54,214 nucleotides of DNA from positions 1-54,214 of the forward strand of contig JAUWGE010000010.1 in assembly GCA_030606565.1 (NCBI GenBank), in the 5' to 3' direction. Positions within the stretch are counted from its first letter, which is position 1. Each line of letters begins with the position of its first letter. The position numbers and the translations under genes are program-made. Of this stretch, positions 25,999 through 35,061 are shown piece by piece. Below the pieces are notes generated by a model that saw nothing but the letters and a program-made list of their open reading frames with translations, did not search any database and was not told the DNA's origin. The stretch comes from Candidatus Bipolaricaulota bacterium (GTDB taxonomy: Bacteria; Bipolaricaulota; Bipolaricaulia; UBA7950; UBA9294).

Positions 25999-28900
25999 AC
26001 AACCGCGGGTTTAGCCCAAGGCTCCTAAGCTCACGGACCAGGACGCGGAATGACTCAGGAAGGCCGGGTTGCGGAAACTCCCCCCCTTTTAGGATCGCCT
26101 TGTACAGCTGAATTCTTCCCCGCGTATCGTCCGACTTCACCGTGAGCATCTCCTGCAAGAGGGCAGAAGCGCCGTAGGCCTCAAGCGCCCATACCTCCAT
26201 CTCACCCAGTCTTTGCCCGCCGAACTGCGCCTTCCCTCCTAGCGGCTGCTGGGTGATGAGAGCGTAGGGGCCAGTAGAGCGAGCGTGAATCTTCTCATCG
26301 GCAATATGTTCCAGCTTCAGTACATACATGTATCCGACGGTGATCGGCCTAGCAAACGGTTTACCGGTGCGGCCATCACGCAGGATAACCTTCCCATCGT
26401 AGTCGTCACCTTCAGCAAGACCGGACTTTTCGCGCAAATCGTGCAATTCGCTCAAGATCTCGTCCTCTTGCGCGCCGTCAAAGATCGGAGAAGCGACCAA
26501 CTCGCCTTTCAAGTGAGCGAGCCAGCCGAGGTTCGCCTCGAAGATTTGTCCCAGGTTCATGCGCGAGGGAACTCCCATTGGGTTAAGGATAACGTCGAGC
26601 GACGTCCCATCCGGGAGGAACGGCATCTCCTCCACTGGGCGAATCGTGGAGATGACCCCTTTGTTCCCGTGCCGCCCCGCAAGCTTGTCGCCGACCGAGA
26701 TCTTCTTGCGCTGCGCAATGAAGACCTTCACAAGCTTGTTCACGCCAGCATCAAGCTCGTCCCCTTGATCGCGGGAGAACTTCTTCACTTTAATCACCTT
26801 TGCCGTCCCGGAGACCGGCGACATCCGTAACGACGTGTTCTTCACATTACGCGCCCGCTCCCCAAAGATGGAGCGGAAAATCTTCTCCTCCGGGGTCGGC
26901 TCGGACTCCCCACGTGGTGTGATCTTCCCCACCAAAATATCGCCGGTGCTGACCACCGTTCCCACACGGACGATTCCCTCCTCATCGAGGTTCTTTAGAT
27001 CTTCCTTGGAGATGTTGGGGATATCGGCAGTGATCTCCTCTGGCCCAAGCTTTGTCTCCTCTGCTTTGACCTCGAACTCCTTGATGTGGATCGAGTCTAG
27101 CAGGTCTTCCCGGACCAGTCTCTCGCTGATGACGATCGCATCCTCATAGTTATAGCCTTCGTAAGGCATGACTCCCACAAGAAGGTTTCGTCCCAGAGCA
27201 AGCTCCCCTAAGTCACTCGACGGCCCATCGGCTAAAAGGTCGCCTTCGACTAACGTTTCTCCTTCACTGACGGCTGGGCGCTGGTGGAGGATCGTATCCT
27301 GGTTCGAACGCTCAAAGTTTACAAGTGGGTAGACCTCCTTCTTGCGGCCGTGCTTAACCACGATCCGATGGGCATCCACCTCGGCCACAACCCCATCTCT
27401 CTTGGCAAGAAGGAGCATCCCGGAGTCCATCGCTGCCTGTCGCTCGAGGCCAGTCCCCACCAGGGGGACCTCGGGATGTAGGAGCGGGACAGCCTGTCGC
27501 TGCATGTTTGCTCCCATCAGTGCTCGGTTTGAGTCGTCGTGCTCGAGGAACGGAATCAAGGCAGAGGAGATCCCGACTAAGGCCTTCGGTGAGATCCCGA
27601 TGAAATCGACCTCTTTTGGTGGCTCTAGACGGACCTCTTCACGGCCGGTTCGCACCTCCACCCGCTCGCCGAAGATGCGGCCGCCCTTCCCCGCCGGAGT
27701 GGTAGCAGGGGTGATCTTGTATTTTTCCTCGTCATCGGCCATCAGGTAGACAATCTCATTGGTTACTTTTCCCTTTACCACTCGCCGATAGGGGGCTTCG
27801 ATGAAACCGTACTCGTTTACCCGCGCGTAGCAGGCAAGCGAGGTGATCAACCCGATATTCTGCCCCTCAGGGGTCTCGATTGGGCAGATGCGTGCATAGT
27901 GCGAGGGGTGAACATCCCGCACCTCAATCTTTGCCCGGCGCTTGGTCAACCCACCACCGAGTGCATTCAACCGGCGCTTGTGAGTCAGTTCAGTCAGCGG
28001 ATTAGTCTGCTCGAGGAACTGCGAAAAGCGTCCGGTATAAAAGAGTTGGTTGATGGCTCCCTGTACAGTGCGTGTGGAGATCAAACGGCGAATCGTGTCC
28101 TTCTCGTCCAAAGCGTACTTGGAAAGCTTGTCGCGTGCGATACGCGCCATCCGCACCAGCCCGGTCCGCAGCGCGTTCTCCGCCAGCTCGCCGGGAAGCC
28201 TGACCCGTTTGTTCGCCAAGTGGTCCTTCTCATCGAGGCACGTCGGGTCATTCGGAACCTCCAAAAGAAGTTTGATCGTACGCACGATGTCGGCGAGGTA
28301 TAAAACGGGCTTCTTCAGCCCCATCCCCAGTTTCCTGTTCACCTTGAACCGCCCAACCTTGGAGAGGTGGTAGCTTGTGGGATGAAAGTACAGGTTCTCG
28401 ATGTACTCGCCCATCTGGGCCAGTGAGGCACGATCAGACGGCCGGAGACGACGGTAGACTGCGCGCAGGGCATCCTCCTGCGTGGTGATCTGGTCCTCTT
28501 CAAGCGTCTTCTGGATGTAACGATCGACAAAGCGAACAGAAGAGAGCCGCGCCTTCTCTAACTGCGCTAGGTGCTCCTTTTGAAGCTGCTCTCCAGCAGC
28601 AAGGAGGACTTTATCCCCCTTCTTATTTTTAACTGCGACCGCGGCGCAATAGCCGATGTATGGTGCTAATACCTCAACGCTCACCGGAGAGACCTCAAAG
28701 CTGTAATAGGAACGGAGCCTCTCTTCATCGAACCCCAGAGCCTTCAGTAAAACGGTCGCCAACACCTTTCCCTTGCGGTCGAGGTTCGCCTTGAGCGTCA
28801 TCCGACGGGTATCTAGGATCACCTCCAACCACGCGCCGAGCTCGGGAAGGATATGCCCCTTGTACTGGCTCTTCTGCTCCTTGGTAAAATAGACTCCTGG

Positions 28901-29299
28901 AGCACGAGTGAGTTCATTAACAAGAGCGTTCTCCGACCCATTGATGATAAATGTGCCACGAGAGGTCATCATCGGGAAGTCGCCGATGTACAGCTCCGTC
29001 TCCTGCAGCAACTTACCATCCTGAAGCAGACGCGTTGTCACCCTCAGCGGGCGCGAATACGTGAGGTCCTTATCCTTGCACTCGCTCTCCGAGTTTCTTG
29101 CCTCACCAAGGTATGGACCGACAAACTTCAACAAGAGCCCCTCCTTCCCGCGCCCCTCAATGGGGGATATGTCAGAAAAGGCCCGTGTGATTCCCTCCTT
29201 CAAGAAGTTCTGAAACGACTCCCTCTCGTCACGTAGCAGGTAGGGTGGAGGGAGGATCTCCTTAATCCGGCCGTAAGACCTCCGTTCTCGATATATCAT
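25964..29299 (-). CDS. rpoB: RNA polymerase beta subunit RpoB
   Basis: ATG 29299 (GGGGGAG upstream) gives 1111 residues, a compact bacterial beta subunit without the large lineage insertions of E. coli. It has the lobe/protrusion start (DERESFQNFLKEGI), the rifampicin region (FSQFLEQTNPLTELTHKRR), the IETPEGQNIGL fork loop, and EDAIVISERLV. The clamp-anchoring C-terminus (GKAQFGGQRLGEMEVWALEA) is also present. The residue equivalent to E. coli Ser531 is Asn445. The gene follows rplL as usual, but rpoC is absent downstream; a Nudix gene overlaps its end. Confidence 0.97.
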   Translation of the reverse strand: MIYRERRSYGRIKEILPPPYLLRDERESFQNFLKEGITRAFSDISPIEGRGKEGLLLKFVGPYLGEARNSESECKDKDLTYSRPLRVTTRLLQDGKLLQETELYIGDFPMMTSRGTFIINGSENALVNELTRAPGVYFTKEQKSQYKGHILPELGAWLEVILDTRRMTLKANLDRKGKVLATVLLKALGFDEERLRSYYSFEVSPVSVEVLAPYIGYCAAVAVKNKKGDKVLLAAGEQLQKEHLAQLEKARLSSVRFVDRYIQKTLEEDQITTQEDALRAVYRRLRPSDRASLAQMGEYIENLYFHPTSYHLSKVGRFKVNRKLGMGLKKPVLYLADIVRTIKLLLEVPNDPTCLDEKDHLANKRVRLPGELAENALRTGLVRMARIARDKLSKYALDEKDTIRRLISTRTVQGAINQLFYTGRFSQFLEQTNPLTELTHKRRLNALGGGLTKRRAKIEVRDVHPSHYARICPIETPEGQNIGLITSLACYARVNEYGFIEAPYRRVVKGKVTNEIVYLMADDEEKYKITPATTPAGKGGRIFGERVEVRTGREEVRLEPPKEVDFIGISPKALVGISSALIPFLEHDDSNRALMGANMQRQAVPLLHPEVPLVGTGLERQAAMDSGMLLLAKRDGVVAEVDAHRIVVKHGRKKEVYPLVNFERSNQDTILHQRPAVSEGETLVEGDLLADGPSSDLGELALGRNLLVGVMPYEGYNYEDAIVISERLVREDLLDSIHIKEFEVKAEETKLGPEEITADIPNISKEDLKNLDEEGIVRVGTVVSTGDILVGKITPRGESEPTPEEKIFRSIFGERARNVKNTSLRMSPVSGTAKVIKVKKFSRDQGDELDAGVNKLVKVFIAQRKKISVGDKLAGRHGNKGVISTIRPVEEMPFLPDGTSLDVILNPMGVPSRMNLGQIFEANLGWLAHLKGELVASPIFDGAQEDEILSELHDLREKSGLAEGDDYDGKVILRDGRTGKPFARPITVGYMYVLKLEHIADEKIHARSTGPYALITQQPLGGKAQFGGQRLGEMEVWALEAYGASALLQEMLTVKSDDTRGRIQLYKAILKGGEFPQPGLPESFRVLVRELRSLGLNPRLYDRDDHEIDIH

Positions 29300-29386
29300 C
29301 TTCTCCCCCAAAAAGTACATTCTGCTACAACGCTACAAGCACACGTTAAGGCAGACCGTAACAGAGAACTTGTAAAAACGTCGAAA

Positions 29387-29770
29387 CTACTGCTTGAGTT
29401 CAACCTCAGCGCCCGCTGCCTCCAGCTTTTCTTTGAGGCTCGCTGCCTCATCTGGACCGACTCCCTCCTTGATGGTGGCAGGGAGGTTGTCGACGAGCTC
29501 TTTGCACTCCTTCAGTCCCTTGCCGGTAATCTCCTTGATCTCCTTGATGACCTGGATCTTCTTCTGGCCAGGGTTGGTGAGGAGGACCTTGTAGGTTTCA
29601 GCTGCCGCGCCGCTACCCTCCGCACCACCCTCACCGGGAGCGGGGGCAACCGCAACTGGGGCCATCATCGCCGCAGATACGTTGAACCGCTCTTCGATCA
29701 TCTCCACCAAATCAGCCAGGTCCTTCACGGTCATGTCCTCTATCTCCTGAAGGATCTCCTCTTTACCCAT
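29387..29770 (-). CDS. rplL: Ribosomal protein bL12 (L7/L12)
   Basis: ATG 29770 with AAGGAGGAG upstream gives 127 residues: an N-terminal dimerisation helix ([17 protein letters not shown]), an Ala/Gly/Pro-rich hinge, and the conserved C-terminal domain ([35 protein letters not shown]). It forms the ribosomal stalk that recruits translation GTPases. It overlaps the rplJ end by 8 bases. Confidence 0.97.
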   Translation of the reverse strand: MGKEEILQEIEDMTVKDLADLVEMIEERFNVSAAMMAPVAVAPAPGEGGAEGSGAAAETYKVLLTNPGQKKIQVIKEIKEITGKGLKECKELVDNLPATIKEGVGPDEAASLKEKLEAAGAEVELKQ

Positions 29771-30308
29771 CTTGCTCCTCCTTATTCTGCTGTTCTCGTT
29801 TAATTCGGACTTCGTTAAGCACCGCGGCAAACTCGCGGATCTTCGCCTTGAGCATCATCGCTAAGGATCGCATTGGGCTGTTGAGGAGCATTGCCAGCTT
29901 CGCTAGAAGCTCCACACGAGAGGGAAGGGCCCCATAGCGTTTAATCTCATCCTGTGAAATGACCACCCCCTCGAATACGCCCCCTTTGGGGGTATAGCGT
30001 GGGGAATAAGCCACCCGGCACTCCTCGGTGAGCTTGAACGCCAAAACCGGATCGTCGTAACCGATCGCTACACCAATTGGCCCGGCGAAAAGATCGACCA
30101 ATTCCTTCAGCCCAGCTTCTTCCGCGGCGATCCGCGCCAGCGTGTCCTTAACCACCCGGAACTCGAGCCCTTCCTTGGTATACTTCTCACGCAGTTTGAC
30201 CATCTCGTCCGCTGTCAGTCCACGGTAGTCAGCGAGGACCAAAGAGGCGGCTTGTTCAAACTTCTTCTTAAGGCGAGCTACCTCCTCTATCTTGCCTTGT
30301 GTTGACAT
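29763..30308 (-). CDS. rplJ: Ribosomal protein uL10
   Basis: The 181-residue protein has the L10 start ([20 protein letters not shown]), the [20 protein letters not shown] block, [13 protein letters not shown], and a C-terminal helix that binds L12 dimers. AGGAGC lies upstream. No L10 leader is present because rplA ends 9 bases before it, so autogenous control, if any, would act within the operon. Confidence 0.96.
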   Translation of the reverse strand: MSTQGKIEEVARLKKKFEQAASLVLADYRGLTADEMVKLREKYTKEGLEFRVVKDTLARIAAEEAGLKELVDLFAGPIGVAIGYDDPVLAFKLTEECRVAYSPRYTPKGGVFEGVVISQDEIKRYGALPSRVELLAKLAMLLNSPMRSLAMMLKAKIREFAAVLNEVRIKREQQNKEEQDG

Positions 30309-30317
30309 TTATTGCTC

Positions 30318-31028
30318 CTAGTCCTCCACTCGCTCCGTTACCGCCATGACCTCAGCAAGGTCTAGGTTAATTCCTGGACCCATCGTAGTAGCAATGCTAG
30401 CTTTCGTAATGTAGCGACCCTTGACACCCTCCTCAGGACGGTGCTCCACAATGCTATGGATAAGTGCAACTAGGTTCTCCTTCAAGGCCTCCGCATCAAA
30501 GGAAACCTTGCCAAAAACGGAGTGAATTACACCATAACGGTCGGAACGGAATTCCACCATCCCCTTCTTCAGTTTGCCAATCACCCTCCCCACGTCCTTA
30601 GTGACCGTCCCTGTCTTTGGGCTTGGCATAAGCCCGCGCGGACCGAGAATCTTTCCCAGTTTTCCGACGACCGACATCATATCCGGGGTCGCCACTACCT
30701 TATCGAACTCAAGCCACCCCCCTTGAATCTTCTTCGCCAGATCCTCGCCGCCAACGTAGTCGGCCTCCGCCTCTTCGGCCTCGGTCAGAGACTCCCCCTT
30801 AGCAAAGGCAAGAACTCGGACCGTTTTTCCTGTCCCATGCGGAAGGCTACATGTCCCGCGCACGATCGTTTGACTCGCCTTGATCCCAAGGTTAAACGAA
30901 ACCTCGGCTGTCTCGTCAAAGGAAGCAGTAGCGAACTCCTTCAGCTTTCCGATCGCCTCATTAAGACTATATGCCTGGCGCTGTTCGACAAGCGCCGCAA
31001 CACTCTGATATCGTCTACTGCGCTTCAC
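30318..31028 (-). CDS. rplA: Ribosomal protein uL1
   Basis: The 236-residue L1 protein has [18 protein letters not shown], the [12 protein letters not shown] signature and [15 protein letters not shown]1 forms the ribosomal stalk at the E site and in many bacteria represses its own operon. A GTG start overlaps the rplK stop by 4 bases, with GAGGT upstream. Confidence 0.97.
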   Translation of the reverse strand: MKRSRRYQSVAALVEQRQAYSLNEAIGKLKEFATASFDETAEVSFNLGIKASQTIVRGTCSLPHGTGKTVRVLAFAKGESLTEAEEAEADYVGGEDLAKKIQGGWLEFDKVVATPDMMSVVGKLGKILGPRGLMPSPKTGTVTKDVGRVIGKLKKGMVEFRSDRYGVIHSVFGKVSFDAEALKENLVALIHSIVEHRPEEGVKGRYITKASIATTMGPGINLDLAEVMAVTERVED

Positions 31029-31456
31029 GTCTCAACCACCTCGACCCCCATGCTCTTTGCCGTCCCCTTAATGATCTCGACCGCTGACTCGAGTTTATAG
31101 GTATTGAGATCAGGGAGCTTGCGCTCGGCGATTCGCCTGACCTGCTCAACAGTGATCTTGGCAACTTTCATCCGGTTCGATTCAGGAGAACCAGATTGTA
31201 TCCCAGCAGCCATCTTAATCAATTCAGCAGCTGGAGGTTGCTTGAGAATGAAATCGAAGCTTCGATCAATGTAAACCGAGATAATGACGGGGATAATCAC
31301 CCCTGGTGTCTCGTTCTTAGTCGCCTCATTGAACTTCTTGCAGAAGTCCATGATGTTCAACTTATGCTCACCCAGGGCCGGACCAACTGGAGGAGCCGGC
31401 GTCGCTTGTCCAGCGGGAATCTGGAGACTGATCTTCGCGATCTCTTTTTTTGCCAT
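31025..31456 (-). CDS. rplK: Ribosomal protein uL11
   Basis: The 143-residue L11 has [20 protein letters not shown] at the N-terminus, [18 protein letters not shown], and the C-terminal rRNA-binding part ([20 protein letters not shown]). TAGGAGGAA lies upstream of the ATG. It sits in the standard nusG-rplK-rplA order. Confidence 0.97.
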   Translation of the reverse strand: MAKKEIAKISLQIPAGQATPAPPVGPALGEHKLNIMDFCKKFNEATKNETPGVIIPVIISVYIDRSFDFILKQPPAAELIKMAAGIQSGSPESNRMKVAKITVEQVRRIAERKLPDLNTYKLESAVEIIKGTAKSMGVEVVET

Positions 31457-31477
31457 CTTTCCTCCTACCGCTATCGG

Positions 31478-32575
31478 TTACAGCTTTTCAATCCCGTCGA
31501 ACCCGAGCTGAACTGGGGTCTCACGGCCGAAGATCTTAACCATTACAGTCACCTCTTCGGCATCCTTGTCGATCTCCTTGACCTCACCAGTGAAGTCAGC
31601 AAACGGCCCTTCCACAATCTCCACCACCTCACCGACTGAGAAGTCCACCTCGATCTTCGGTTCGCCAGAGCTAACAGGGACCTCCAATAGACCAGCCTTT
31701 CGTTTGATGATCTTCATCTCCGGTCCTTCAATCGGTACCGGCTTAAACCGCGAACCGACATAGCGAACAGCCCCCTTCATCCCGTCGATCAGCGCCATCA
31801 TCGCCTCCTCGTCAAGGCCCATCCTCCCGAAGACGTAGCCTGGAAAGAGACGGCGCTTCTCGATCCGCTGGATCGTCACCACCCGCTTATCCTTGTACTC
31901 CTTCACCTTGAGGAGGCCGGAGGCACGGCTGACGATCTGGGCCTCCCCTTCTAGGAGATCCCCTTGCTTAAGCTGCATTCCCTTGCGTAGCTTTGTCAGA
32001 GACTTTTCCGGGGCCAGTCTTGTCTTCTCCTTTCCGCCGGGGTACTCGAACGTTATTCGCCGTACCTTATCGCGCAGGACGATCTTCCCCTTGTTGGCGA
32101 CAACAAACTGCTCGTCGGAGTCCGAAGTGAGAGGAACGCCGTTACGGATCTTCTCACCAACGCGGATATCACGGCGGATACGCTTGTCAACAGGAATAAG
32201 ATACACTTCCTCATTCCGGTTTGTCATCTCGATGATCGCTCGCTGCAGCGGTTCGATGTCGGTCACATACGCGTCGGATTCCATATGGAGCGGCGCCTTA
32301 CGGGCGATCACCTCCCCCCGTTGGATCCGCTCGTTTGGCTTGGCGATAAGGTCGTACTCATAAGGGATCCGGTACTCAGTTCCTGCCCCCCGGCGACTGC
32401 GCGAGGTAATAACCTCCTCCACCGGGACAAGGAAGAATGTCTCCTCCCCGTCGACCTGGAAGGACTCAACGTCCTTCTCCAAGCCGCGTTTTCTCACCCG
32501 CTCGTTGAGGTCTTCCTTCACCTTCAACTCTGAGCCAGCGTAGGTCTGAATCGCGTACCACTTCTTCATTTGCAT
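31478..32575 (-). CDS. nusG: Transcription factor NusG with large N-domain insertion
   Basis: At 365 residues this is twice the usual NusG length (about 180). The NGN domain begins normally (KKWYAIQTYAGSELKVKEDL, then ETFFLVPVEEV near residue 50) and resumes at KRRLFPGYVFGRM near 240. The KOW domain is at 310-345 (VGEVVEIVEGPFADFTGEV). About 175 residues (roughly 63-238) are inserted between them, rich in short beta-type segments. Thermotoga maritima NusG has an insertion of similar size and place. NusG couples RNA polymerase to ribosomes or Rho. Starts at 32575 and 32569 are both possible; no ribosome-binding site is visible. Confidence 0.93.
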   Translation of the reverse strand: MQMKKWYAIQTYAGSELKVKEDLNERVRKRGLEKDVESFQVDGEETFFLVPVEEVITSRSRRGAGTEYRIPYEYDLIAKPNERIQRGEVIARKAPLHMESDAYVTDIEPLQRAIIEMTNRNEEVYLIPVDKRIRRDIRVGEKIRNGVPLTSDSDEQFVVANKGKIVLRDKVRRITFEYPGGKEKTRLAPEKSLTKLRKGMQLKQGDLLEGEAQIVSRASGLLKVKEYKDKRVVTIQRIEKRRLFPGYVFGRMGLDEEAMMALIDGMKGAVRYVGSRFKPVPIEGPEMKIIKRKAGLLEVPVSSGEPKIEVDFSVGEVVEIVEGPFADFTGEVKEIDKDAEEVTVMVKIFGRETPVQLGFDGIEKL

Positions 32576-32582
32576 GATTGGT

Positions 32583-32771
32583 TTAGAGCTGAACGAAGAA
32601 CCTGATGATCGCCTGGAGGATCGTATCCACTCCCCAGATGTAGATCGTCAAGACAACAACGAGCAGCAGGATTAGGGCGGTGAGAGAGATGACCTCGTTG
32701 CGCGTAGGCCAGCTAACCCGGTCGACCTCCCCGCGGACCCCTTTCAAGTAATTTGCAATCCTCTCAAGCAT
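32583..32771 (-). CDS. secE: Preprotein translocase subunit SecE
   Basis: The 62-residue single-span protein has the SecE signature NYLKGVRGEVDRVSWPTRNE, followed by a hydrophobic segment (residues about 29-50). SecE clamps SecY in the protein-conducting channel. The position between tRNA-Trp and nusG is the conserved bacterial one. Confidence 0.95.
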   Translation of the reverse strand: MLERIANYLKGVRGEVDRVSWPTRNEVISLTALILLLVVVLTIYIWGVDTILQAIIRFFVQL

Positions 32772-32803
32772 CCAAGTTCACCTTCATCATCTCTTAAGTT
32801 TTG

Positions 32804-32876
32804 CAGGCCCGGGAGGACTTGAACCCCCAGCCTTCCGATTTGGAGTCGGACGCTCTGCCAGTTGAGCTACGGGCCT
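32804..32876 (-). tRNA. tRNA-Trp (anticodon CCA)
   Basis: The minus strand gives a complete cloverleaf: acceptor AGGCCCG/CGGGCCT, D-arm AGCTCAACTGGCAGAGC, anticodon stem TCCGA/TCGGA with loop CTCCAAA, and T-loop GGTTCAAGTCC. CCA is not encoded. Confidence 0.96.
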
Positions 32877-32893
32877 ATCTCGGTCTAGCTTGC

Positions 32894-33058
32894 CTAGACC
32901 TCCTTATGTAGAGTGTGCCGTTTACACCACTTACAGTACTTGTTCAAGCTCAGTTTATCACGGACATTTAACTTGTTCCGCGTGGTATGGTAATTGCGAC
33001 GGTTACACTCGCTACAAGCAAGGGTAACATGAACGACGGCTTCCCCTTTTTTTGCCAT
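32894..33058 (-). CDS. rpmG: Ribosomal protein bL33
   Basis: This 54-residue reading frame starts at ATG 33058 and reads [19 protein letters not shown], then [11 protein letters not shown] and [17 protein letters not shown]. Four cysteines in two CxxC pairs mark the zinc-binding (C+) form of L33. It lies between tuf and tRNA-Trp/secE, its usual place in many bacteria, only 10 bases after the tuf stop. Confidence 0.94.
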   Translation of the reverse strand: MAKKGEAVVHVTLACSECNRRNYHTTRNKLNVRDKLSLNKYCKWCKRHTLHKEV

Positions 33059-33068
33059 TTCGATCTGC

Positions 33069-34265
33069 TTATTCGATGATCTTCGTCACGACGCCAGCGC
33101 CGACGGTTCGTCCACCCTCACGAATGGCGAACCGGAGCCCCTCGTCCATGGCGACATGGTGGATCAAGTCGCCAGTGATCTTTACATTATCCCCAGGCAT
33201 CACCATCTCCACCCCTTCAGGAAGGTGGACCGTCCCGGTGACGTCAGTGGTGCGGAAGAAAAACTGCGGCCTGTACCCATCGAAAAACGGAGTGTGTCGT
33301 CCACCCTCGTCCTTACTTAAGATGTAGACCTCTCCTTCAAAGCGAGTGTGAGGTGTAATCGTCTTGGGGGCAGCGATGACCTGCCCGCGCTCGATCTCGT
33401 CTTTCTCGATCCCACGCAAAAGGATCCCTACGTTATCTCCAGCGATTGCGTAGTCGAGCGTCTTATTGAACATCTCAAGACTCGTAGCGACGGTCTTTTG
33501 GACCTCATCATGGATCCCGACTATCTCTACTTCAACCCCCGGAGTGATCTTCCCGCGCTCAACGCGGCCGGTAGCAACCGTCCCGCGCCCCTTGATGGAG
33601 AAAATATCCTCGACCGGCATCAGGAAGGGCTTATCCTCATCACGCTCCGGCAACGGAATGTAGCTATCGACAGCCTTCATCAACTCGATGATCGACTGGC
33701 ACTCCTCGGCGTTCGGGTCCCCGCTCTCCATCGCCTTTAGCGCCGACCCACGGATAACCGGAATCTCATCACCAGGGAACTCATACTCGGAGAGGAGTTC
33801 ACGGATTTCCATTTCCACCAAGTCGATCAGCTCAGGATCGTCGACCATGTCCACCTTGTTGAGGTAGACCACCATCGCCGGTACATTCACTTGCTTGGCA
33901 AGCAGTACGTGCTCCCGCGTCTGCGGCATCGGACCATCAGAAGCAGCGACTACAAGGATCGCTCCGTCCATCTGAGCCGCACCAGTGATCATGTTCTTGA
34001 TATAGTCAGCATGCCCTGGGCAATCGATGTGAGCGTAGTGTCTAGTGTCAGTCTCGTATTCGACGTGGCGGACGTTGATCGTAATTCCCCGCTCTTTCTC
34101 CTCGGGGGCGTTGTCGATGTCGTAGAAGTCGAGTGCTTTGGCCTTGCCTTTCACGGATAACACCTTGGTAATCGCCGAGGTCAGCGTTGTCTTCCCGTGA
34201 TCGATGTGCCCGATCGTTCCAATGTTCAGGTGAGGTTTATCCCTCACAAATTGCTCTTTTGCCAT
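33069..34265 (-). CDS. tuf: Elongation factor Tu
   Basis: The 398-residue GTPase has [10 protein letters not shown] at the N-terminus, the switch I RGITI segment, DCPGHADY, and NKVDM, followed by the two beta-barrel domains ([40 protein letters not shown]). It delivers aminoacyl-tRNA to the ribosome. AAGGAGG lies upstream. It follows the tRNA-Thr/Tyr/Thr group. Confidence 0.98.
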   Translation of the reverse strand: MAKEQFVRDKPHLNIGTIGHIDHGKTTLTSAITKVLSVKGKAKALDFYDIDNAPEEKERGITINVRHVEYETDTRHYAHIDCPGHADYIKNMITGAAQMDGAILVVAASDGPMPQTREHVLLAKQVNVPAMVVYLNKVDMVDDPELIDLVEMEIRELLSEYEFPGDEIPVIRGSALKAMESGDPNAEECQSIIELMKAVDSYIPLPERDEDKPFLMPVEDIFSIKGRGTVATGRVERGKITPGVEVEIVGIHDEVQKTVATSLEMFNKTLDYAIAGDNVGILLRGIEKDEIERGQVIAAPKTITPHTRFEGEVYILSKDEGGRHTPFFDGYRPQFFFRTTDVTGTVHLPEGVEMVMPGDNVKITGDLIHHVAMDEGLRFAIREGGRTVGAGVVTKIIE

Positions 34266-34333
34266 CTTTCAAACCTCCTTAGTTGCCACTACGTTTCTAA
34301 ACCAACTTAAAGAATACTCTCCTCGCAAGCGAG

Positions 34334-34406
<73 letters not shown>

Positions 34407-34451
34407 GTTTCGGTAGGTAACAGTGTAACCGAAACCCCCAACCACGCCAAC

Positions 34452-34534
34452 TGGAGGGGGAGGGATTCGAACCCCCGTAGGCAGCTGCCAACGGATTTAC
34501 AGTCCGCCCCGTTTGGCCACTTCGGTACCCCTCC
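34452..34534 (-). tRNA. tRNA-Tyr (anticodon GTA)
   Basis: The sequence has acceptor GGAGGGG/CCCCTCC, anticodon stem GCGGA/TCCGT with loop CTGTAAA, a long variable arm (class II) and T-arm GGGGGTTCGAATCCCTCC. CCA is not encoded. Confidence 0.96.
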
Positions 34535-34549
34535 AAAACACAATACCAG

Positions 34550-34622
34550 AGCCAGCGGCCAGAGTTGAACTGGCAACCTACTGATTACAAATCAGTTGCT
34601 CTGCCAATTGAGCTACGCTGGC
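34550..34622 (-). tRNA. tRNA-Thr (anticodon TGT)
   Basis: The sequence has acceptor GCCAGCG/CGCTGGC, D-arm AGCTCAATTGGCAGAGC, anticodon stem ACTGA/TCAGT with loop TTTGTAA, and T-arm GCCAGTTCAACTCTGGC. It is the first RNA of the tRNA-tuf transcript. CCA is not encoded. Confidence 0.96.
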
Positions 34623-34643
34623 ATCCGACCCAATCAGTGATTC

Positions 34644-34672
34644 ATTTTAACGAAGGGCTCCAGCACTGTCAA
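34644..34672 (-). promoter_or_regulatory. Strong sigma70-type promoter of the tRNA-tuf operon
   Basis: On the minus strand a perfect TTGACA (34667-34672) and TAAAAT (34644-34649) are spaced by 17 bases. Transcription would start about 14 bases before the first tRNA. The -35 box overlaps the last bases of the upstream yjbQ gene. Confidence 0.85.
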
Positions 34673-35061
34673 GATGCGATGGCAAGCCAGATCTTCCTCT
34701 TTCGTGGGCCGTCAAACTCGGCAAGGAAGATCCCCTGCCACCTTCCCAAAAGGAGTTTCCCTCCTTCGAAGGCGACCTGTACAGATCCCCCGATCAGGGC
34801 AGCTTTGACATGAGCAGGGGAATTGCCTTCCGCATGGGTCCAGGGATGGTTCTCCGGGACACACTCCTCCAGGAACGAGCCGATGTCGTGCACAACTGCC
34901 GGGTCGGCCCGCTCGTTGATCATCAGACCCGCGGTGGTGTGAGGGCAGTAGATAAAACAGATCCCCGCGCCTGCGCCCGCCCGAGTAAGTGCGTCCTGAA
35001 TGAGGCTGGTGATATTGATAAACTCAGTCCTGCGGTGAGTAGTGAGGGAGACTTCTTTCAT
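34669..35061 (-). CDS. YjbQ/UPF0047 family protein
   Basis: The 130-residue protein has the UPF0047 motifs CFIYCPHTTAGLMINE and HAEGNSPAHVKAALIGGS, and the final LGRWQGIFLAEFDGPRKRKI. Members show weak thiamine-phosphate synthase activity when overproduced (YjbQ), but the physiological role is unclear. The ATG overlaps the CBS gene stop by 4 bases, giving a coupled three-gene series with the EF-G-like gene. Confidence 0.9.
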   Translation of the reverse strand: MKEVSLTTHRRTEFINITSLIQDALTRAGAGAGICFIYCPHTTAGLMINERADPAVVHDIGSFLEECVPENHPWTHAEGNSPAHVKAALIGGSVQVAFEGGKLLLGRWQGIFLAEFDGPRKRKIWLAIAS

